A stretch of DNA of 64,000 nucleotides, taken from the NCBI RefSeq assembly GCF_918741275.1, contig NZ_CAKKNA010000015.1, forward strand, positions 1 to 64,000, written 5' to 3'. Below the pieces are notes generated by a model that had not been told where the DNA came from, made no database searches, and saw nothing but the letters and a program-made list of their open reading frames with translations. Origin of the DNA: Bacillus sp. CECT 9360 (GTDB lineage Bacteria; Bacillota; Bacilli; Bacillales; DSM-1321). Shown in pieces: positions 28,074 through 36,696 of this stretch (its first letter is position 1; each line of letters opens with the position of its first letter). A program made the position numbers and the translations under genes.

Positions 28074-29378
28074 TTACAAATTATCATCATCATTTCCGTA
28101 TCGCGTAAAAATGTTCTTTTCAACCAAAATATTATCCTTCATATACTCCCAATTTTGAGGGGAATTCAATCCGAGATGCCAGTAGGTGACGCCTAATAAA
28201 CCGTAAGCGTCAACAAGCTGATATTTTCTTATGTAGCTTCGAATATCTTCAAGCCAGACAATGTGCTGGATTCGTTCCTGCCAATACTCATACCTGGGGG
28301 CGGCGGCATTCTCATCATATATAATGACACTGCCTCGTGAAATAGCCTGGTTTTGGGCATTTAACACCGAAAGTGACCTTGCTGAACCGCTGGACCGTGG
28401 CCAATCATAGCCGTATAAGGGAAAGGCGGCCTGCATTTTTTTCGGGCTTATATTGGCCGTGGCATATCGGAGCACTTCTTCCACCCACCATATCGGTGAA
28501 ACAGGATTTGGCGGTCCTGCTTGATACCCAAATTCAATCGTCATTACGGCCACGATATCGGCGACATTGCCGATGGCCCGATAATCATGTCCCCCTGCAA
28601 GCCGGTTTGCAGGATTATCGGCTGTTTTGGCGTGGACGCTTACATGTAGAACGAGCGATCCGAGCGCCATTTTTAAATCGCGCAAAAATTGGGTAAAATC
28701 ATTTCGCCTTTCCGGAGGGACAAACTCGAAATCAACCGAGGCACCTCCGTACCCTTTTTGTCTGACAAAATTAATAATGCTTTCGACAAGATTGCTTCGA
28801 TAATTTTCACTTTCGAGCACTCTGCCAACAAGCTCGGCGTTGAATTGTCCATTGCTTATATTCCGGATCATTAATAAAGGATTCACATTCAACTGTTTGC
28901 TGCGCGTTAAAAGCGGTTGGTCATTTCCTTCAAGATAAGCATATCCTTCAGTTGTAAAAGAATAAGCGGTTATTGCTAAATAAGTCAGTCGGTCTGCCTG
29001 TTGCTGCAGGTTGGTAAAAACCGCTCCGCCAGTTGCAGGAAAGGCGAAAGCAAGCGATTGTATTCGCAAGAGATTAGGTGATGGAATCAAGATTTTCTGG
29101 CCAACCGTTAACCTATCAGGACTCACTCCCCTGTTTGCAGCAAGTATTCTTTGAACAGTAGTATTATATCTCTGCGAAATTTTCCAAAGGGTATCTCCTT
29201 GCTTTATGATATACAAGCGTTCCGCTCGTCTTCCATCTGGAATGTATAGCGCAAGGCCAGGAATAAGAGCAGTTGCTGAAACAAGCCCGTTCACTCTGAT
29301 AAGTTCTGCAACGCTTATCCGATAAGAATTTGAAATGGCCCAAAGCGAATCACCGGCTTTAACAACATGGACAGACAT
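28074..29378 (-). CDS. LysM plus GH18 spore cortex-lytic enzyme (YaaH/SleL type)
   Basis: Protein of 434 residues with two N-terminal LysM repeats (about 2-47, HVVKAGDSLWAISNSYRISV; about 54-98, YIIKQGDTLWKISQRYNTTV) and a GH18 glycosidase domain (about 110-425). The catalytic strand reads GGASVDFEFVPP, keeping the D-x-E end of DxxDxDxE with Glu as the acid. No signal peptide is present, as in SleL/YaaH, which are made in the mother cell and attach to the spore coat or cortex through LysM. SleL-type enzymes cleave cortical fragments during germination as N-acetylglucosaminidases. Length matches YaaH (about 427). Which paralogue it is cannot be settled here. Confidence 0.88.
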   Translation of the reverse strand: MSVHVVKAGDSLWAISNSYRISVAELIRVNGLVSATALIPGLALYIPDGRRAERLYIIKQGDTLWKISQRYNTTVQRILAANRGVSPDRLTVGQKILIPSPNLLRIQSLAFAFPATGGAVFTNLQQQADRLTYLAITAYSFTTEGYAYLEGNDQPLLTRSKQLNVNPLLMIRNISNGQFNAELVGRVLESENYRSNLVESIINFVRQKGYGGASVDFEFVPPERRNDFTQFLRDLKMALGSLVLHVSVHAKTADNPANRLAGGHDYRAIGNVADIVAVMTIEFGYQAGPPNPVSPIWWVEEVLRYATANISPKKMQAAFPLYGYDWPRSSGSARSLSVLNAQNQAISRGSVIIYDENAAAPRYEYWQERIQHIVWLEDIRSYIRKYQLVDAYGLLGVTYWHLGLNSPQNWEYMKDNILVEKNIFTRYGNDDDNL

Positions 29379-29463
29379 CTACACCCCGCCCTTCATTTAT
29401 GTTCCTTGCTTAAAGCATATGGGTGGAGGGAGAACATATATGTCTGTCCTATAAGATAAAATG

Positions 29464-30213
29464 CTATAGAAGTTCTTTTATATCATAAAACCTTCCGTTT
29501 TCAAGAACTTCTTGTTGAAGCAGATTTAGTAACTTTTCAGCCACAACCTGAGGAGTCCTTAACATTCCTTTGTCTTTATACGATTGAAAAGTGGTTGCAT
29601 CGGCGAAATCCTTTTCATCCGCTGTACGAATATTTGCCTGCATTTCTGTATCCATGATACCAGGCGAGAATGAAACGATTGTGACAGGACTTTTTTCTTT
29701 TTGCTGCTCAAGACCGGCTGTACGGGTGAACATTTCAAGCGCCGCTTTTGTGCTGCAATAAGCCGACCATCCATGAATTGGTCGCAATGCCGCCCCAGAA
29801 GAAACGTTTACAATGATCTTTTTACCGTTGAAATCTTTCGTTCTTTCTATAAACGCATTCGAGAGCATGACCGGAGCTAAATAATTGACCTTCATGCTGA
29901 TTTCCATTTTTTCCTGCTCCAGCTGGCCGACAGGCTTAATCGGTTCGATCACACCAGCATTATTGATAAGATACAGTTCATCCGTTTCGCCGATTTCTGT
30001 GAAGATTCTCTCAATTAAAGCAGGAAGCTCTTCAGTCTTGCTAAGATCCGCAGAAATGCTGCTTACCTTTATACCATGGTGCTTGGCTTTCTCGACTAGT
30101 TCTTCATTTGTTGAACGAGCCACTAAGATGCAATGATTCCCTTTTTGAAAACATTGTTCCGAAATAGCTTCCCCCAGCCCCTTTGAGGAACCTGTAATGA
30201 TGTAAGTTTTCAA
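29464..30213 (-). CDS. short-chain dehydrogenase, benzil reductase-like (YueD)
   Basis: NADPH-dependent SDR of 249 residues. TGSSKGLGEAI (7-17) is the cofactor-binding TGxxxGxG, NNAG and a Ser-Tyr-Lys set (VSSGAA, then YCSTK) form the active site, and a family-typical SFSPGIMDTEMQ follows. It aligns by eye along its length with B. subtilis YueD, a (S)-benzoin-forming benzil reductase. TTG start at 30213 with GGGAGGAAGTG upstream. Monocistronic. The physiological substrate is unknown. Confidence 0.85.
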   Translation of the reverse strand: MKTYIITGSSKGLGEAISEQCFQKGNHCILVARSTNEELVEKAKHHGIKVSSISADLSKTEELPALIERIFTEIGETDELYLINNAGVIEPIKPVGQLEQEKMEISMKVNYLAPVMLSNAFIERTKDFNGKKIIVNVSSGAALRPIHGWSAYCSTKAALEMFTRTAGLEQQKEKSPVTIVSFSPGIMDTEMQANIRTADEKDFADATTFQSYKDKGMLRTPQVVAEKLLNLLQQEVLENGRFYDIKELL

Positions 30214-30359
30214 TTGTTTTCACTTCCTCCCTATGTCTTCATTCTTTTCAATAGTCACTTCTTCCAACCACCTATCCATTTTTAATCCGACAGTATCCAT
30301 CTTTTATTAAAATGATTCGACATAGTAGGAAGCGTTCTTTTAAAATTTATCCGTAAAAG

Positions 30360-31841
30360 TTATTGACTAGATAAAATGACGGCCATTTCATCTTCAATTT
30401 TCTTTACCACCTCATCATCAAGTACATTATTTAATAGGACGGAAAATGCATACGTCTCCCCGCTTTTCCCGGTAGCATAGCCTGAAAGTGAGCTCACTGT
30501 CGTAATCGTGCCCGTCTTGGCTTTTACATTTCCGGTTGCCGTTGTATTTTTCATCCGGTTTCTTAGAGTTCCGCCAACCATTCTTTCACTGACACCTGCA
30601 ACAGGCAGTGCATTCTGGTATGCTGGAAACCAATTTTTGTTCTGTACCGTGTGAAGCAGCGTAGAAAATTCATTGGCAGATACTAAATTGACATGTGAGA
30701 CCCCTGAACCATCACGCATTACTATTGATTCAGTATTAACTCCGAACGATTTTATGTTTGCCTCTACCACGTCAAGCCCTTTCTCCCAGCTGCCTTCTCC
30801 TTTTTCCACTTTTCCCATTTCCTTCACGAGTGTTTCCGCATGGCCATTGTTGCTAAGCTTCATAAATGGAACTAGTAATTCGGATAGCGGCATGGATTGA
30901 TGGGAGAAAAGAACGTTAGCCCCGGCCGGTGTTTTTCCCGTTAACACTCGTCCTGCCACTTTTATTCCGTGTTCCTGTAATGACTTTTTGAATAAATCAA
31001 GTGCATATCCGGTTGGTTCCCATACGGCAATCCAACTTCGCATCCTGCTCGCTTCCAGTGGTATTGTGCCTTCCGCAATAATTGTATTGGAACCATGTTC
31101 GCGGCGGATTTTCACTTCTTTTTTTGCTCCCGCTTCAACCGTTTTTACATGGTTAATGATTTTTACATAATCTGTCGCCGGCGATAATGAAATGGCTCCC
31201 TTTTCATTGGCTGCTTTCCCCGGATTGACTTCGACAATGACCGTGCCTGAGTCATAATCTTCATTTGGGGCGGCTGTTAAAGCAGATACCTGAGCCCCAT
31301 AATATTCCGTTTCGTCTGTCCATGACAGATCAGTCGAATAGCGCTCATTATCATACCAAGTATCATCACCGATTACATTTCCGACAATCATCTTCACCCC
31401 TTTGTTTTTTAAAGAAGCGGCCATTTCATTAAAGTCTTCCTTTAATAAAGTGGGATCACCCTTTCCTCTTACATAAACATTTCCCTTTAAAATGTTAGCT
31501 TTCAGTTTTCCGTCTGTGAGTACATCCGTATGGAACTTGTAATTTTCACCAAGCGTGTTAAGCGCCGCTGATGCCGTCAACAGTTTCATATTGGAAGCTG
31601 GCCTCAGGCGTATGTCACCGTTTTGTTCAAAAAGGATTTCTCCTGTTGCTGCAGACCTTACACTTACTCCGGCTACAGCACCATCCAGCAATGGGTTATC
31701 CAAAACGCGCGTAATCTGCTGTCCCAATTCGGTTCCTGCGCTGGTCGCCGATTCAACCGGATGATCCAGATCAACATATGGAATTAAAGCTAACATAAAA
31801 ACCAAAATAATGACCATGCAATTTTTCATCTGTCTATTCAA
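30360..31841 (-). CDS. dacC: D-alanyl-D-alanine carboxypeptidase/endopeptidase (PBP4a)
   Basis: Penicillin-binding protein of peptidase family S13, exported, 493 residues. An N-terminal hydrophobic signal ([14 protein letters not shown]) is followed by the three active-site motifs: S83-N-M-K86 in [11 protein letters not shown], the SNN motif in [11 protein letters not shown] and KTG in [10 protein letters not shown]. The large insertion between motifs 1 and 2 is as in DacC. It trims or cross-link-cleaves peptidoglycan stem peptides. TTG start at 31841, preceded by AGGTGGAG seven bases upstream. In B. subtilis dacC is a stationary-phase gene; regulation here is not evident. Confidence 0.9.
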   Translation of the reverse strand: MNRQMKNCMVIILVFMLALIPYVDLDHPVESATSAGTELGQQITRVLDNPLLDGAVAGVSVRSAATGEILFEQNGDIRLRPASNMKLLTASAALNTLGENYKFHTDVLTDGKLKANILKGNVYVRGKGDPTLLKEDFNEMAASLKNKGVKMIVGNVIGDDTWYDNERYSTDLSWTDETEYYGAQVSALTAAPNEDYDSGTVIVEVNPGKAANEKGAISLSPATDYVKIINHVKTVEAGAKKEVKIRREHGSNTIIAEGTIPLEASRMRSWIAVWEPTGYALDLFKKSLQEHGIKVAGRVLTGKTPAGANVLFSHQSMPLSELLVPFMKLSNNGHAETLVKEMGKVEKGEGSWEKGLDVVEANIKSFGVNTESIVMRDGSGVSHVNLVSANEFSTLLHTVQNKNWFPAYQNALPVAGVSERMVGGTLRNRMKNTTATGNVKAKTGTITTVSSLSGYATGKSGETYAFSVLLNNVLDDEVVKKIEDEMAVILSSQ

Positions 31842-31986
31842 TTCTCTGCTCCACCTTTCTATGTTCGCATTCTTATCTTCTTTTCCATGTGGACATCTGT
31901 CTTTCCTCTAATTTTTCATAGGGAAAACGAATCATTTTTTACGGCCCGCTATTAGGGTAAATAAAACAGAGAATAAGACTTTATGC

Positions 31987-32356
31987 ATTAAGGCTCTTCA
32001 CCATAACTGGTGGTTTAATATTGATTAACGTAATATCTCAGTTAATTTTGCAACAAAGTTGATTGGCGAGGATATGCGAGACTCCTCGAAAATGCATACG
32101 CATTTTCTCGTGCGGTGCCTATTCATGGATGAAGATTCAACGTCCTGCGGGAAAAGCAGACCAGTTAACGGAACGTCGACTAAGATCTGCCGCGTCCTTA
32201 TGTCTTACGTCGACGCCAACACATCCTGTGTAAGTCCCGGAGGCGTGCCCTTTGCCGAGGAGGCTCCCGGACTGTCCGCGGAAAGCGAGGGCCTGGAGCG
32301 GAAATCAACGGATAATCAAAAGCTTAAACCACTTCTTTTGGTGAAGAACCTTCATT
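31987..32356. mobile_element. MITE-like element with about 32-bp imperfect terminal inverted repeats
   Basis: The left end (31987-32018, TTAAGGCTCTTCACCA...GTGGTTTAA) is the imperfect reverse complement of the right end (32323-32356, TTAAACCAC...TGGTGAAGAACCTT). The ends enclose a GC-rich core (32065-32310) with pieces such as CTGCGGGAAAAGCAG, CCGCGGAAAGCGAG and CTGGAGCGGAAATCAACG, which I recall as a dispersed intergenic repeat of many Bacillus genomes. The core contains an extra palindromic patch (GAAAATGC-ATAC-GCATTTTC) and a long hairpin around two GTCGAC sites. No transposase is encoded; an open frame across it has no ribosome binding site. A non-autonomous element or structured repeat is the best reading. 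Confidence 0.6.
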
Positions 32357-32475
32357 AAAGCTAGATATGGAATTATTGGTTCACACTTGGTTTTAATTGC
32401 CTTTTTGCTTTTTCCTTATGGTTTCCAATGTAAGTCTTCTCTCCCCTGGTTTTTTATTACGGTATACTTTTTAAC

Positions 32476-32571
32476 ACTATGTAAAAATAAAGTGCGTACT
32501 TTCGAAAGATAAATATACATAGTATACTGACACAGTACCTGTTCTAAAGAACTTATTACCTAGTGTTAGGT
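32476..32571 (+). promoter_or_regulatory. hxlAB upstream region with two dyads, candidate operator
   Basis: ACTATGTA (32476-32483) and TACATAGT (32516-32523) form an exact inverted repeat, and ACCTAGTGTTAGGT (32558-32571) is a second dyad. TATACT at 32523-32528 could be a -10 box. In B. subtilis the regulator HxlR activates hxlAB from sites upstream of the promoter. Whether these dyads are such sites is inference, and no hxlR gene is adjacent here. Confidence 0.35.
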
Positions 32572-32635
32572 GAATTCTTAATGGGTACATTACTATTGTG
32601 CATTAGCATAAAACTATCTTAGGAGCGTGACATTC

Positions 32636-33268
32636 ATGGAATTACAATTAGCATTGGATTTAGTAAACATCCCAGAAGGCATTAAATTGGTTAAAGAAGT
32701 GGAAGAACATATCGATATCGTCGAGATCGGTACACCGGTTGTTATAAATGAAGGTCTTAAAGCCGTTAAGGAAATGAAGGAAGCATTCCCTAATTTGAAA
32801 GTATTGGCAGACTTAAAGATCATGGATGCGGCAGGATATGAAGTTATGCAGGCCTCTCAAGCTGGAGCTGATATCATTACGATACTCGGGGCTGCAGAAG
32901 ATGAGTCCATCAAAGGTGCAGTAGAAGAAGCAAAAAAGCAAGGGAAAAAAATCCTGGTTGATATGATCGCTGTTAAAGATATCGCCACTCGTGCTAAAGA
33001 GCTTGATGAACTTGGAGCAGACTATATCTGTGTTCATACTGGTTATGACCTTCAAGCGGTAGGACAAAATTCTTTTGAAGATTTAGCTACCATTAAAAGC
33101 GTCGTTAAAAATGCGAAAACTGCCGTTGCGGGAGGCATTAAATTAGAAACTCTTGCTGAAGTAATTAAGGCACAACCTGATCTTATCATTGTTGGCGGAG
33201 GTATTACTGGTAAAGACGATAAAAAAGCCGCAGCTGCCGAAATGCAAAAAATGATCAAGCAAGGGTAA
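32636..33268 (+). CDS. hxlA: 3-hexulose-6-phosphate synthase
   Basis: Condenses formaldehyde with ribulose-5-phosphate to D-arabino-3-hexulose-6-phosphate (ribulose monophosphate pathway); cytosolic TIM barrel of the orotidine-decarboxylase suprafamily. The 210-residue product shows LALDLVNIPEG, VEIGTPVVINEG, LADLKIMDAAGYE (catalytic Asp-Lys-Asp cluster), YICVHTGYDLQAVG and the phosphate-binding AVAGGIKL with IIVGGGITG. The ATG at 32636 is chosen over GTG 32627, which overlaps the AGGAG site. It forms an operon with hxlB 7 bp downstream. In Bacillus this is a formaldehyde detoxification system; ribulose-5-phosphate can be supplied through rpiA. Confidence 0.94.
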   Translation: MELQLALDLVNIPEGIKLVKEVEEHIDIVEIGTPVVINEGLKAVKEMKEAFPNLKVLADLKIMDAAGYEVMQASQAGADIITILGAAEDESIKGAVEEAKKQGKKILVDMIAVKDIATRAKELDELGADYICVHTGYDLQAVGQNSFEDLATIKSVVKNAKTAVAGGIKLETLAEVIKAQPDLIIVGGGITGKDDKKAAAAEMQKMIKQG

Positions 33269-33275
33269 TCCTGGC

Positions 33276-33833
33276 ATGCAGACTACTCAATTTTTAACGG
33301 AAATTATAGATGAATTAACGCGGACAGTGGACTTGATCGCTGATGAAGAAGCTGAAAAGCTGGTAAACGGGATTCTTGAATCAAAGAAAGTTTTTGTAGC
33401 AGGCGCTGGCAGATCCGGATTTATGGGTAAATCTTTTGCGATGCGAATGATGCACATGGGAATAGATGCCTATGTAATTGGCGAAACCGTTACGTCTACC
33501 TTCGAAAAAGATGATATCTTGATCATCGGTTCCGGTTCTGGAGAAACGAAAAGCTTGGTCTCTGTTGCCCAGAAAGCAAAAAGTATCGGCGGTACCGTAG
33601 CGATTGCGACAATCGTTCCAGATTCAACAATTGGCAAATTAGCCGATTTCACAATAAAATTGCCCGGTTCACCTAAAGATCAGTCAGAAAGTGATTATAA
33701 AACGATCCAGCCGATGGGGTCACTTTTTGAACAAACTCTTTTATTATTCTACGATGCCGTGATTCTCCGGTTCATGGAGAAAAAAGGGCTGGATTCAGAT
33801 AAGATGTACGGCAAACATGCCAATTTAGAATAA
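33276..33833 (+). CDS. hxlB: 6-phospho-3-hexuloisomerase
   Basis: SIS-domain isomerase converting 3-hexulose-6-phosphate to fructose-6-phosphate, the second step of formaldehyde fixation. 185 residues. VAGAGRSGFMGKSFAMRMMHMG (38-59) is the N-terminal SIS signature, followed by IGSGSGETKSLVSVA for sugar-phosphate binding and PMGSLFEQTLLLFYDAVI near the end. It lies 7 bp after hxlA, with AAGGG upstream of its ATG, so it is co-transcribed. A terminator follows. Confidence 0.94.
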   Translation: MQTTQFLTEIIDELTRTVDLIADEEAEKLVNGILESKKVFVAGAGRSGFMGKSFAMRMMHMGIDAYVIGETVTSTFEKDDILIIGSGSGETKSLVSVAQKAKSIGGTVAIATIVPDSTIGKLADFTIKLPGSPKDQSESDYKTIQPMGSLFEQTLLLFYDAVILRFMEKKGLDSDKMYGKHANLE

Positions 33834-33840
33834 CCAAAAG

Positions 33841-33881
33841 CAAAAGACCGTCCACCTTTTAAAGGATATGGCGGTCTTTTT
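33841..33881 (+). terminator. terminator of hxlAB
   Basis: AAAGACCG(T)CC and GGCGGTCTTT arms followed by TTTT. Confidence 0.8.
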
Positions 33882-33883
33882 TC

Positions 33884-33985
33884 ATGTTTGATTTAAATGA
33901 ATTTTGCTTTCGTTTAAATCATCCTGATTTTCGTTTAAATGAACTGTATTATTGTTTAAATCACAAGGATTTTCGTTTGACTTAC
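33884..33985. repeat. short intergenic array, CGTTTAAAT word at 21-nt period
   Basis: GTTTAAAT words start at 33912, 33933 and 33954, with variants at about 33888 (gtttgatttaaat) and 33975 (gtttga). Spacing is exactly 21 nt for the central units, with unrelated spacers. It sits between the convergent 3' ends of hxlB and the DUF421 gene, beyond the hxlB terminator. Confidence 0.7.
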
Positions 33986-34017
33986 TGCTCCTAGATAAAA
34001 AACACTGTTCTACATGA

Positions 34018-34878
34018 CTAGCTCTTTAAAATATAGGTAACTTTATCAATCGCTTTTTGCAGCTTCTTACTATTTTTCACATACATTTCTTTTGCTGTCT
34101 CATTATCTGTCGCAAGCGCAAATGACTCTAAATCCGCTTCGCATTGTTTCATCGTCGCCAGGATCAAAGGCCTTTCCTGCGGGGACGGTATCTGGAGTTT
34201 ATCATCATAAACGTCGATGGTTAATTCGCCATAGGAATTCACTTGGCCGAGAAAGACGTTTTCAAGGGTGACTCCCATTTTCCCTACCTCGGTTAACAGC
34301 CATTTTCTGCTCCGTCCAATCGTCGAAAGCGGCTCATCCATAATTTTGCCGTCCATAATAACCGTTTGAGGTTCTTTTACTGAAGCCACAGCCAACTGCA
34401 AATCTTTTGCGGTTAACGGCTGGTTTTCTTTCTTTAGCATGACATTTAAATCACCGGCTGCCTCCAAGACCGCGAACTCCACATCTGCCACGCTAAAAAC
34501 ATCTTTCCTTCGAAGCAATTCCAGTAGCTCATCAGTCGTATATTTTTCCTTTTTCAAATTATCTTCCATGATCTTGCCATCCTTGATGAAAATAGTCCCT
34601 TTCCCTTCGACAAAATCGCGAAATGGCTTGCTTTTTATAGAAATTAATCCGGCGAGAAATGGCGCCAACGCAAATACCCCAATGGAGAGCACACCATGCA
34701 TCATGCTTTGGTTTGGTTTTGTAGCAACTTCGGCTCCTATACTGCCGATTGTAATACCGGTGACATACTCAAAAAAGGAGAGCTGTGATATTTGCTTTTT
34801 ACCCAGCCATTTAGTGATCAAGAACAGGACAACCAAAAACAGTAGGGATCTCACAATGATATTTAACCAATCTGGCAT
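34018..34878 (-). CDS. DUF421 (YetF-like) membrane protein with C-terminal DUF1657 domain
   Basis: Protein of 286 residues. It has three N-terminal membrane helices (about 8-25, 38-55 and 62-82) and a cytosolic DUF421 region (about 85-235: KGTIFIKDGKIMEDNLKKEKYTTDELLELLR, then QTVIMDGKI). The last 50 residues (ATMKQCEADLESFALATDNE...KLQKAIDKV) closely resemble the separate DUF1657 proteins of this cluster (LKSAQASFETFALGTDNEQA). Such YetF-type genes accompany the mobile spoVA2mob operons linked to spore heat resistance and slow germination. Function is unproven; a spore inner-membrane location is likely. Confidence 0.82.
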   Translation of the reverse strand: MPDWLNIIVRSLLFLVVLFLITKWLGKKQISQLSFFEYVTGITIGSIGAEVATKPNQSMMHGVLSIGVFALAPFLAGLISIKSKPFRDFVEGKGTIFIKDGKIMEDNLKKEKYTTDELLELLRRKDVFSVADVEFAVLEAAGDLNVMLKKENQPLTAKDLQLAVASVKEPQTVIMDGKIMDEPLSTIGRSRKWLLTEVGKMGVTLENVFLGQVNSYGELTIDVYDDKLQIPSPQERPLILATMKQCEADLESFALATDNETAKEMYVKNSKKLQKAIDKVTYILKS

Positions 34879-34909
34879 CGTTTTTCACCTCCATTACGGT
34901 CTCTTTCTA

Positions 34910-35116
34910 TTAAAAGCCTTTGTATGTGAATTCTTCCTCTTCTATTTCACCGACTCTCATTTTAAGATCCTTTACGATTTCATGGACGACCATCATCGTT
35001 TCGTGCAAGGTTCTTTTTGAATCGTCATCCTCTGTCCGGAGCGCTAAGCTCGAGAGATCTGTTTCAACTCCCTTCAGACTTGTAAGGCATTGCTTCACTT
35101 GAGATGCGACAGTCAT
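34910..35116 (-). CDS. DUF1657 small protein (downstream copy)
   Basis: Soluble protein of 68 residues, predicted as a two-helix hairpin: MTVASQVKQCLTSLKGVETDL, then RTLHETMMVVHEIVKDL. It belongs to DUF1657, found almost only in spore formers next to spoVA genes. It lies 22 bp after spoVAD and 31 bp before the DUF421 gene, in the place where spoVAEb sits in typical spoVA2mob operons. Function unknown. Confidence 0.8.
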   Translation of the reverse strand: MTVASQVKQCLTSLKGVETDLSSLALRTEDDDSKRTLHETMMVVHEIVKDLKMRVGEIEEEEFTYKGF

Positions 35117-35138
35117 TTTTTATCCCCCTTGTTGTTGG

Positions 35139-36140
35139 CTACATTTCAATCGATACCGCATGAGCGATACAAGGTATTGTTTCATTTTGTTGGAAGGATA
35201 ACGGGGATAATAAAGCACCCGTTGCACAAACCAAAATCCGTTTCAACTCTCCTTTTTTCATTCGATTCAACAAATGACCATACACAACCGTTGCTGAGCA
35301 TCCCGCTCCACTGCCCCCTGCAAGTACAGGCTGGCCATCCCGGTAGATCATTAATCCGCAATCTCTAAACTTTTCTTCTTCAATCGGGAGCCCGTGTTTT
35401 TTAAATAAATCAAGGGCAATTTCCCTGCCAATCTGAGCAAGATCCCCTGTTACAATCAAATCGTAATAGGATGGATCGAGATCCCGTTCCCGAAAGTGGG
35501 CCTCTAATGTATCAACAGCCGCTGGGGCCATCGCTCCCCCCATATTGAATGGATCGGTCATTCCCATATCGACCACACGTCCAATCGTGGCAGATGTAAC
35601 ACGTGGACCTTCTCCGGTATCACTTAACAAAGCGACTCCGGCACCTGTAACTGTCCATTGTGAAGTAGGAGGCTTTTGGGCACCATATTCAGTCGGATAG
35701 CGGAATTGTTTCTCTACCGCAGCGTTATGGCTGGATGCACCAGTAAGCAGGTACTTGGCACCTTTTGTATTAACAATATAGGCACCTAAAGCCAAGCCCT
35801 CCATCGAGGTTGAACAGGCACCAAACAGACCGAAATACGGTGCCCCTAACGTCCGGCTCGCAAAGCTTGTGGGCGTAATTTGATTTACGAGATCCCCCGC
35901 AAGAAAGAATTGAATTTGTTCTTGCTGCAGGCCCGCTTTTTCCATCGCTCTTTGGTTCGCTTCTTCCAGAAGGATCTTATGGGCTTTTTCATAGGACTCC
36001 TGTCCAATCCATAAGTCTGAGTGAAGCACATCGAAATCTTCAGCAAGCATTCCGTCTGCCTCAAACGGCCCGCCTACTGTCCCGGTGGAAACGATAACGG
36101 GCTTATTATCAAAGACCCACGTTCGATGTCCTTTTAGCAT
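35139..36140 (-). CDS. spoVAD: stage V sporulation protein AD
   Basis: Thiolase/beta-ketoacyl-synthase-fold protein of 333 residues that binds dipicolinic acid and, with SpoVAC and others, moves Ca-DPA into the forespore and out at germination. Family segments: STGTVGGPFEADG, GDLVNQITPTSFASRTLGAPYFGLFGACSTSMEGL, LTGASSHNAAVEKQFRYPTEYG and GGSGAGCSATVVYG. The start ATG at 36140 has GGGGTGG upstream and overlaps the spoVAC stop, indicating translational coupling. This is the copy in a DUF1657/YetF (spoVA2mob-like) cluster, not the hexacistronic spoVA operon. Confidence 0.93.
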   Translation of the reverse strand: MLKGHRTWVFDNKPVIVSTGTVGGPFEADGMLAEDFDVLHSDLWIGQESYEKAHKILLEEANQRAMEKAGLQQEQIQFFLAGDLVNQITPTSFASRTLGAPYFGLFGACSTSMEGLALGAYIVNTKGAKYLLTGASSHNAAVEKQFRYPTEYGAQKPPTSQWTVTGAGVALLSDTGEGPRVTSATIGRVVDMGMTDPFNMGGAMAPAAVDTLEAHFRERDLDPSYYDLIVTGDLAQIGREIALDLFKKHGLPIEEEKFRDCGLMIYRDGQPVLAGGSGAGCSATVVYGHLLNRMKKGELKRILVCATGALLSPLSFQQNETIPCIAHAVSIEM

Positions 36141-36619
36141 CACAAGCCACCCCACTGAATAAGAATCGTTTTGATGAACGCGACCACAAAAGCGGAAAAA
36201 ACGCCGAATATGATGACAGATCCTGCCAGTTTAAAAATGTTACCGCCCACACCTAGCACAAATCCTTCACTTCGATGTTCAATCGCTGCCGAAATGACCG
36301 CATTCCCGAAGCCGGTTACCGGCACGGCCGTACCTGCTCCTCCATATTGCGCCATCCGGTCATATACACCGAATCCCGTAAGCAGCATCGTAATAAAAAT
36401 TAAAGTCCCTGTAGTCGGATTGCCCGCCGTTTTCTCTGTAAAATCAAAATAATAGATATAAAAGAATTGAATGGCCTGTCCAATCGCACAAATCAATCCA
36501 CCTACCAAAAAAGCTTTTATACAATTCATTAAAACGGGTCTCTTGATTTCCCGTTGGTTTTGAAGGATTTGATATTCCTGTTGAACAGGTGTTAACTGTT
36601 TCTTTTTATTATTTGCCAT
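36140..36619 (-). CDS. spoVAC: stage V sporulation protein AC
   Basis: Integral membrane protein of 159 residues with four or so hydrophobic helices. In B. subtilis SpoVAC is a mechanosensitive channel in the inner spore membrane used for dipicolinate release. Typical signatures are LTPVQQEYQILQNQREIKRPV at the start, GLICAIGQAIQFFY and GFGNAVISAAIEHRSEGFVLGVGGNIFKLAG. The ATG at 36619 is preceded by AGGGCAGG. It is followed directly by spoVAD. A terminator separates it from the DUF1657 gene upstream. Confidence 0.93.
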   Translation of the reverse strand: MANNKKKQLTPVQQEYQILQNQREIKRPVLMNCIKAFLVGGLICAIGQAIQFFYIYYFDFTEKTAGNPTTGTLIFITMLLTGFGVYDRMAQYGGAGTAVPVTGFGNAVISAAIEHRSEGFVLGVGGNIFKLAGSVIIFGVFSAFVVAFIKTILIQWGGL

Positions 36620-36658
36620 GTCTGCCTGCCCTACTTTCATCTAAGTAAAAAGGAAGTG

Positions 36659-36690
36659 TAAAAAAAGGTTGGGATAAAACCAACCTTTTA
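36659..36690 (-). terminator. terminator between DUF1657 and spoVAC
   Basis: AAGGTTGG-TTTTATC-CCAACCTT followed by TTTTTT on the minus strand. It would let the first DUF1657 gene be expressed at a higher level than the rest of the cluster. Confidence 0.75.
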
Positions 36691-36696
36691 TTTTAC

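Noticed and set aside
32059..32358. 99-codon frame across the GC-rich element
   Set aside because: No ribosome binding site. It follows from high GC content and palindromic structure of the MITE-like element.
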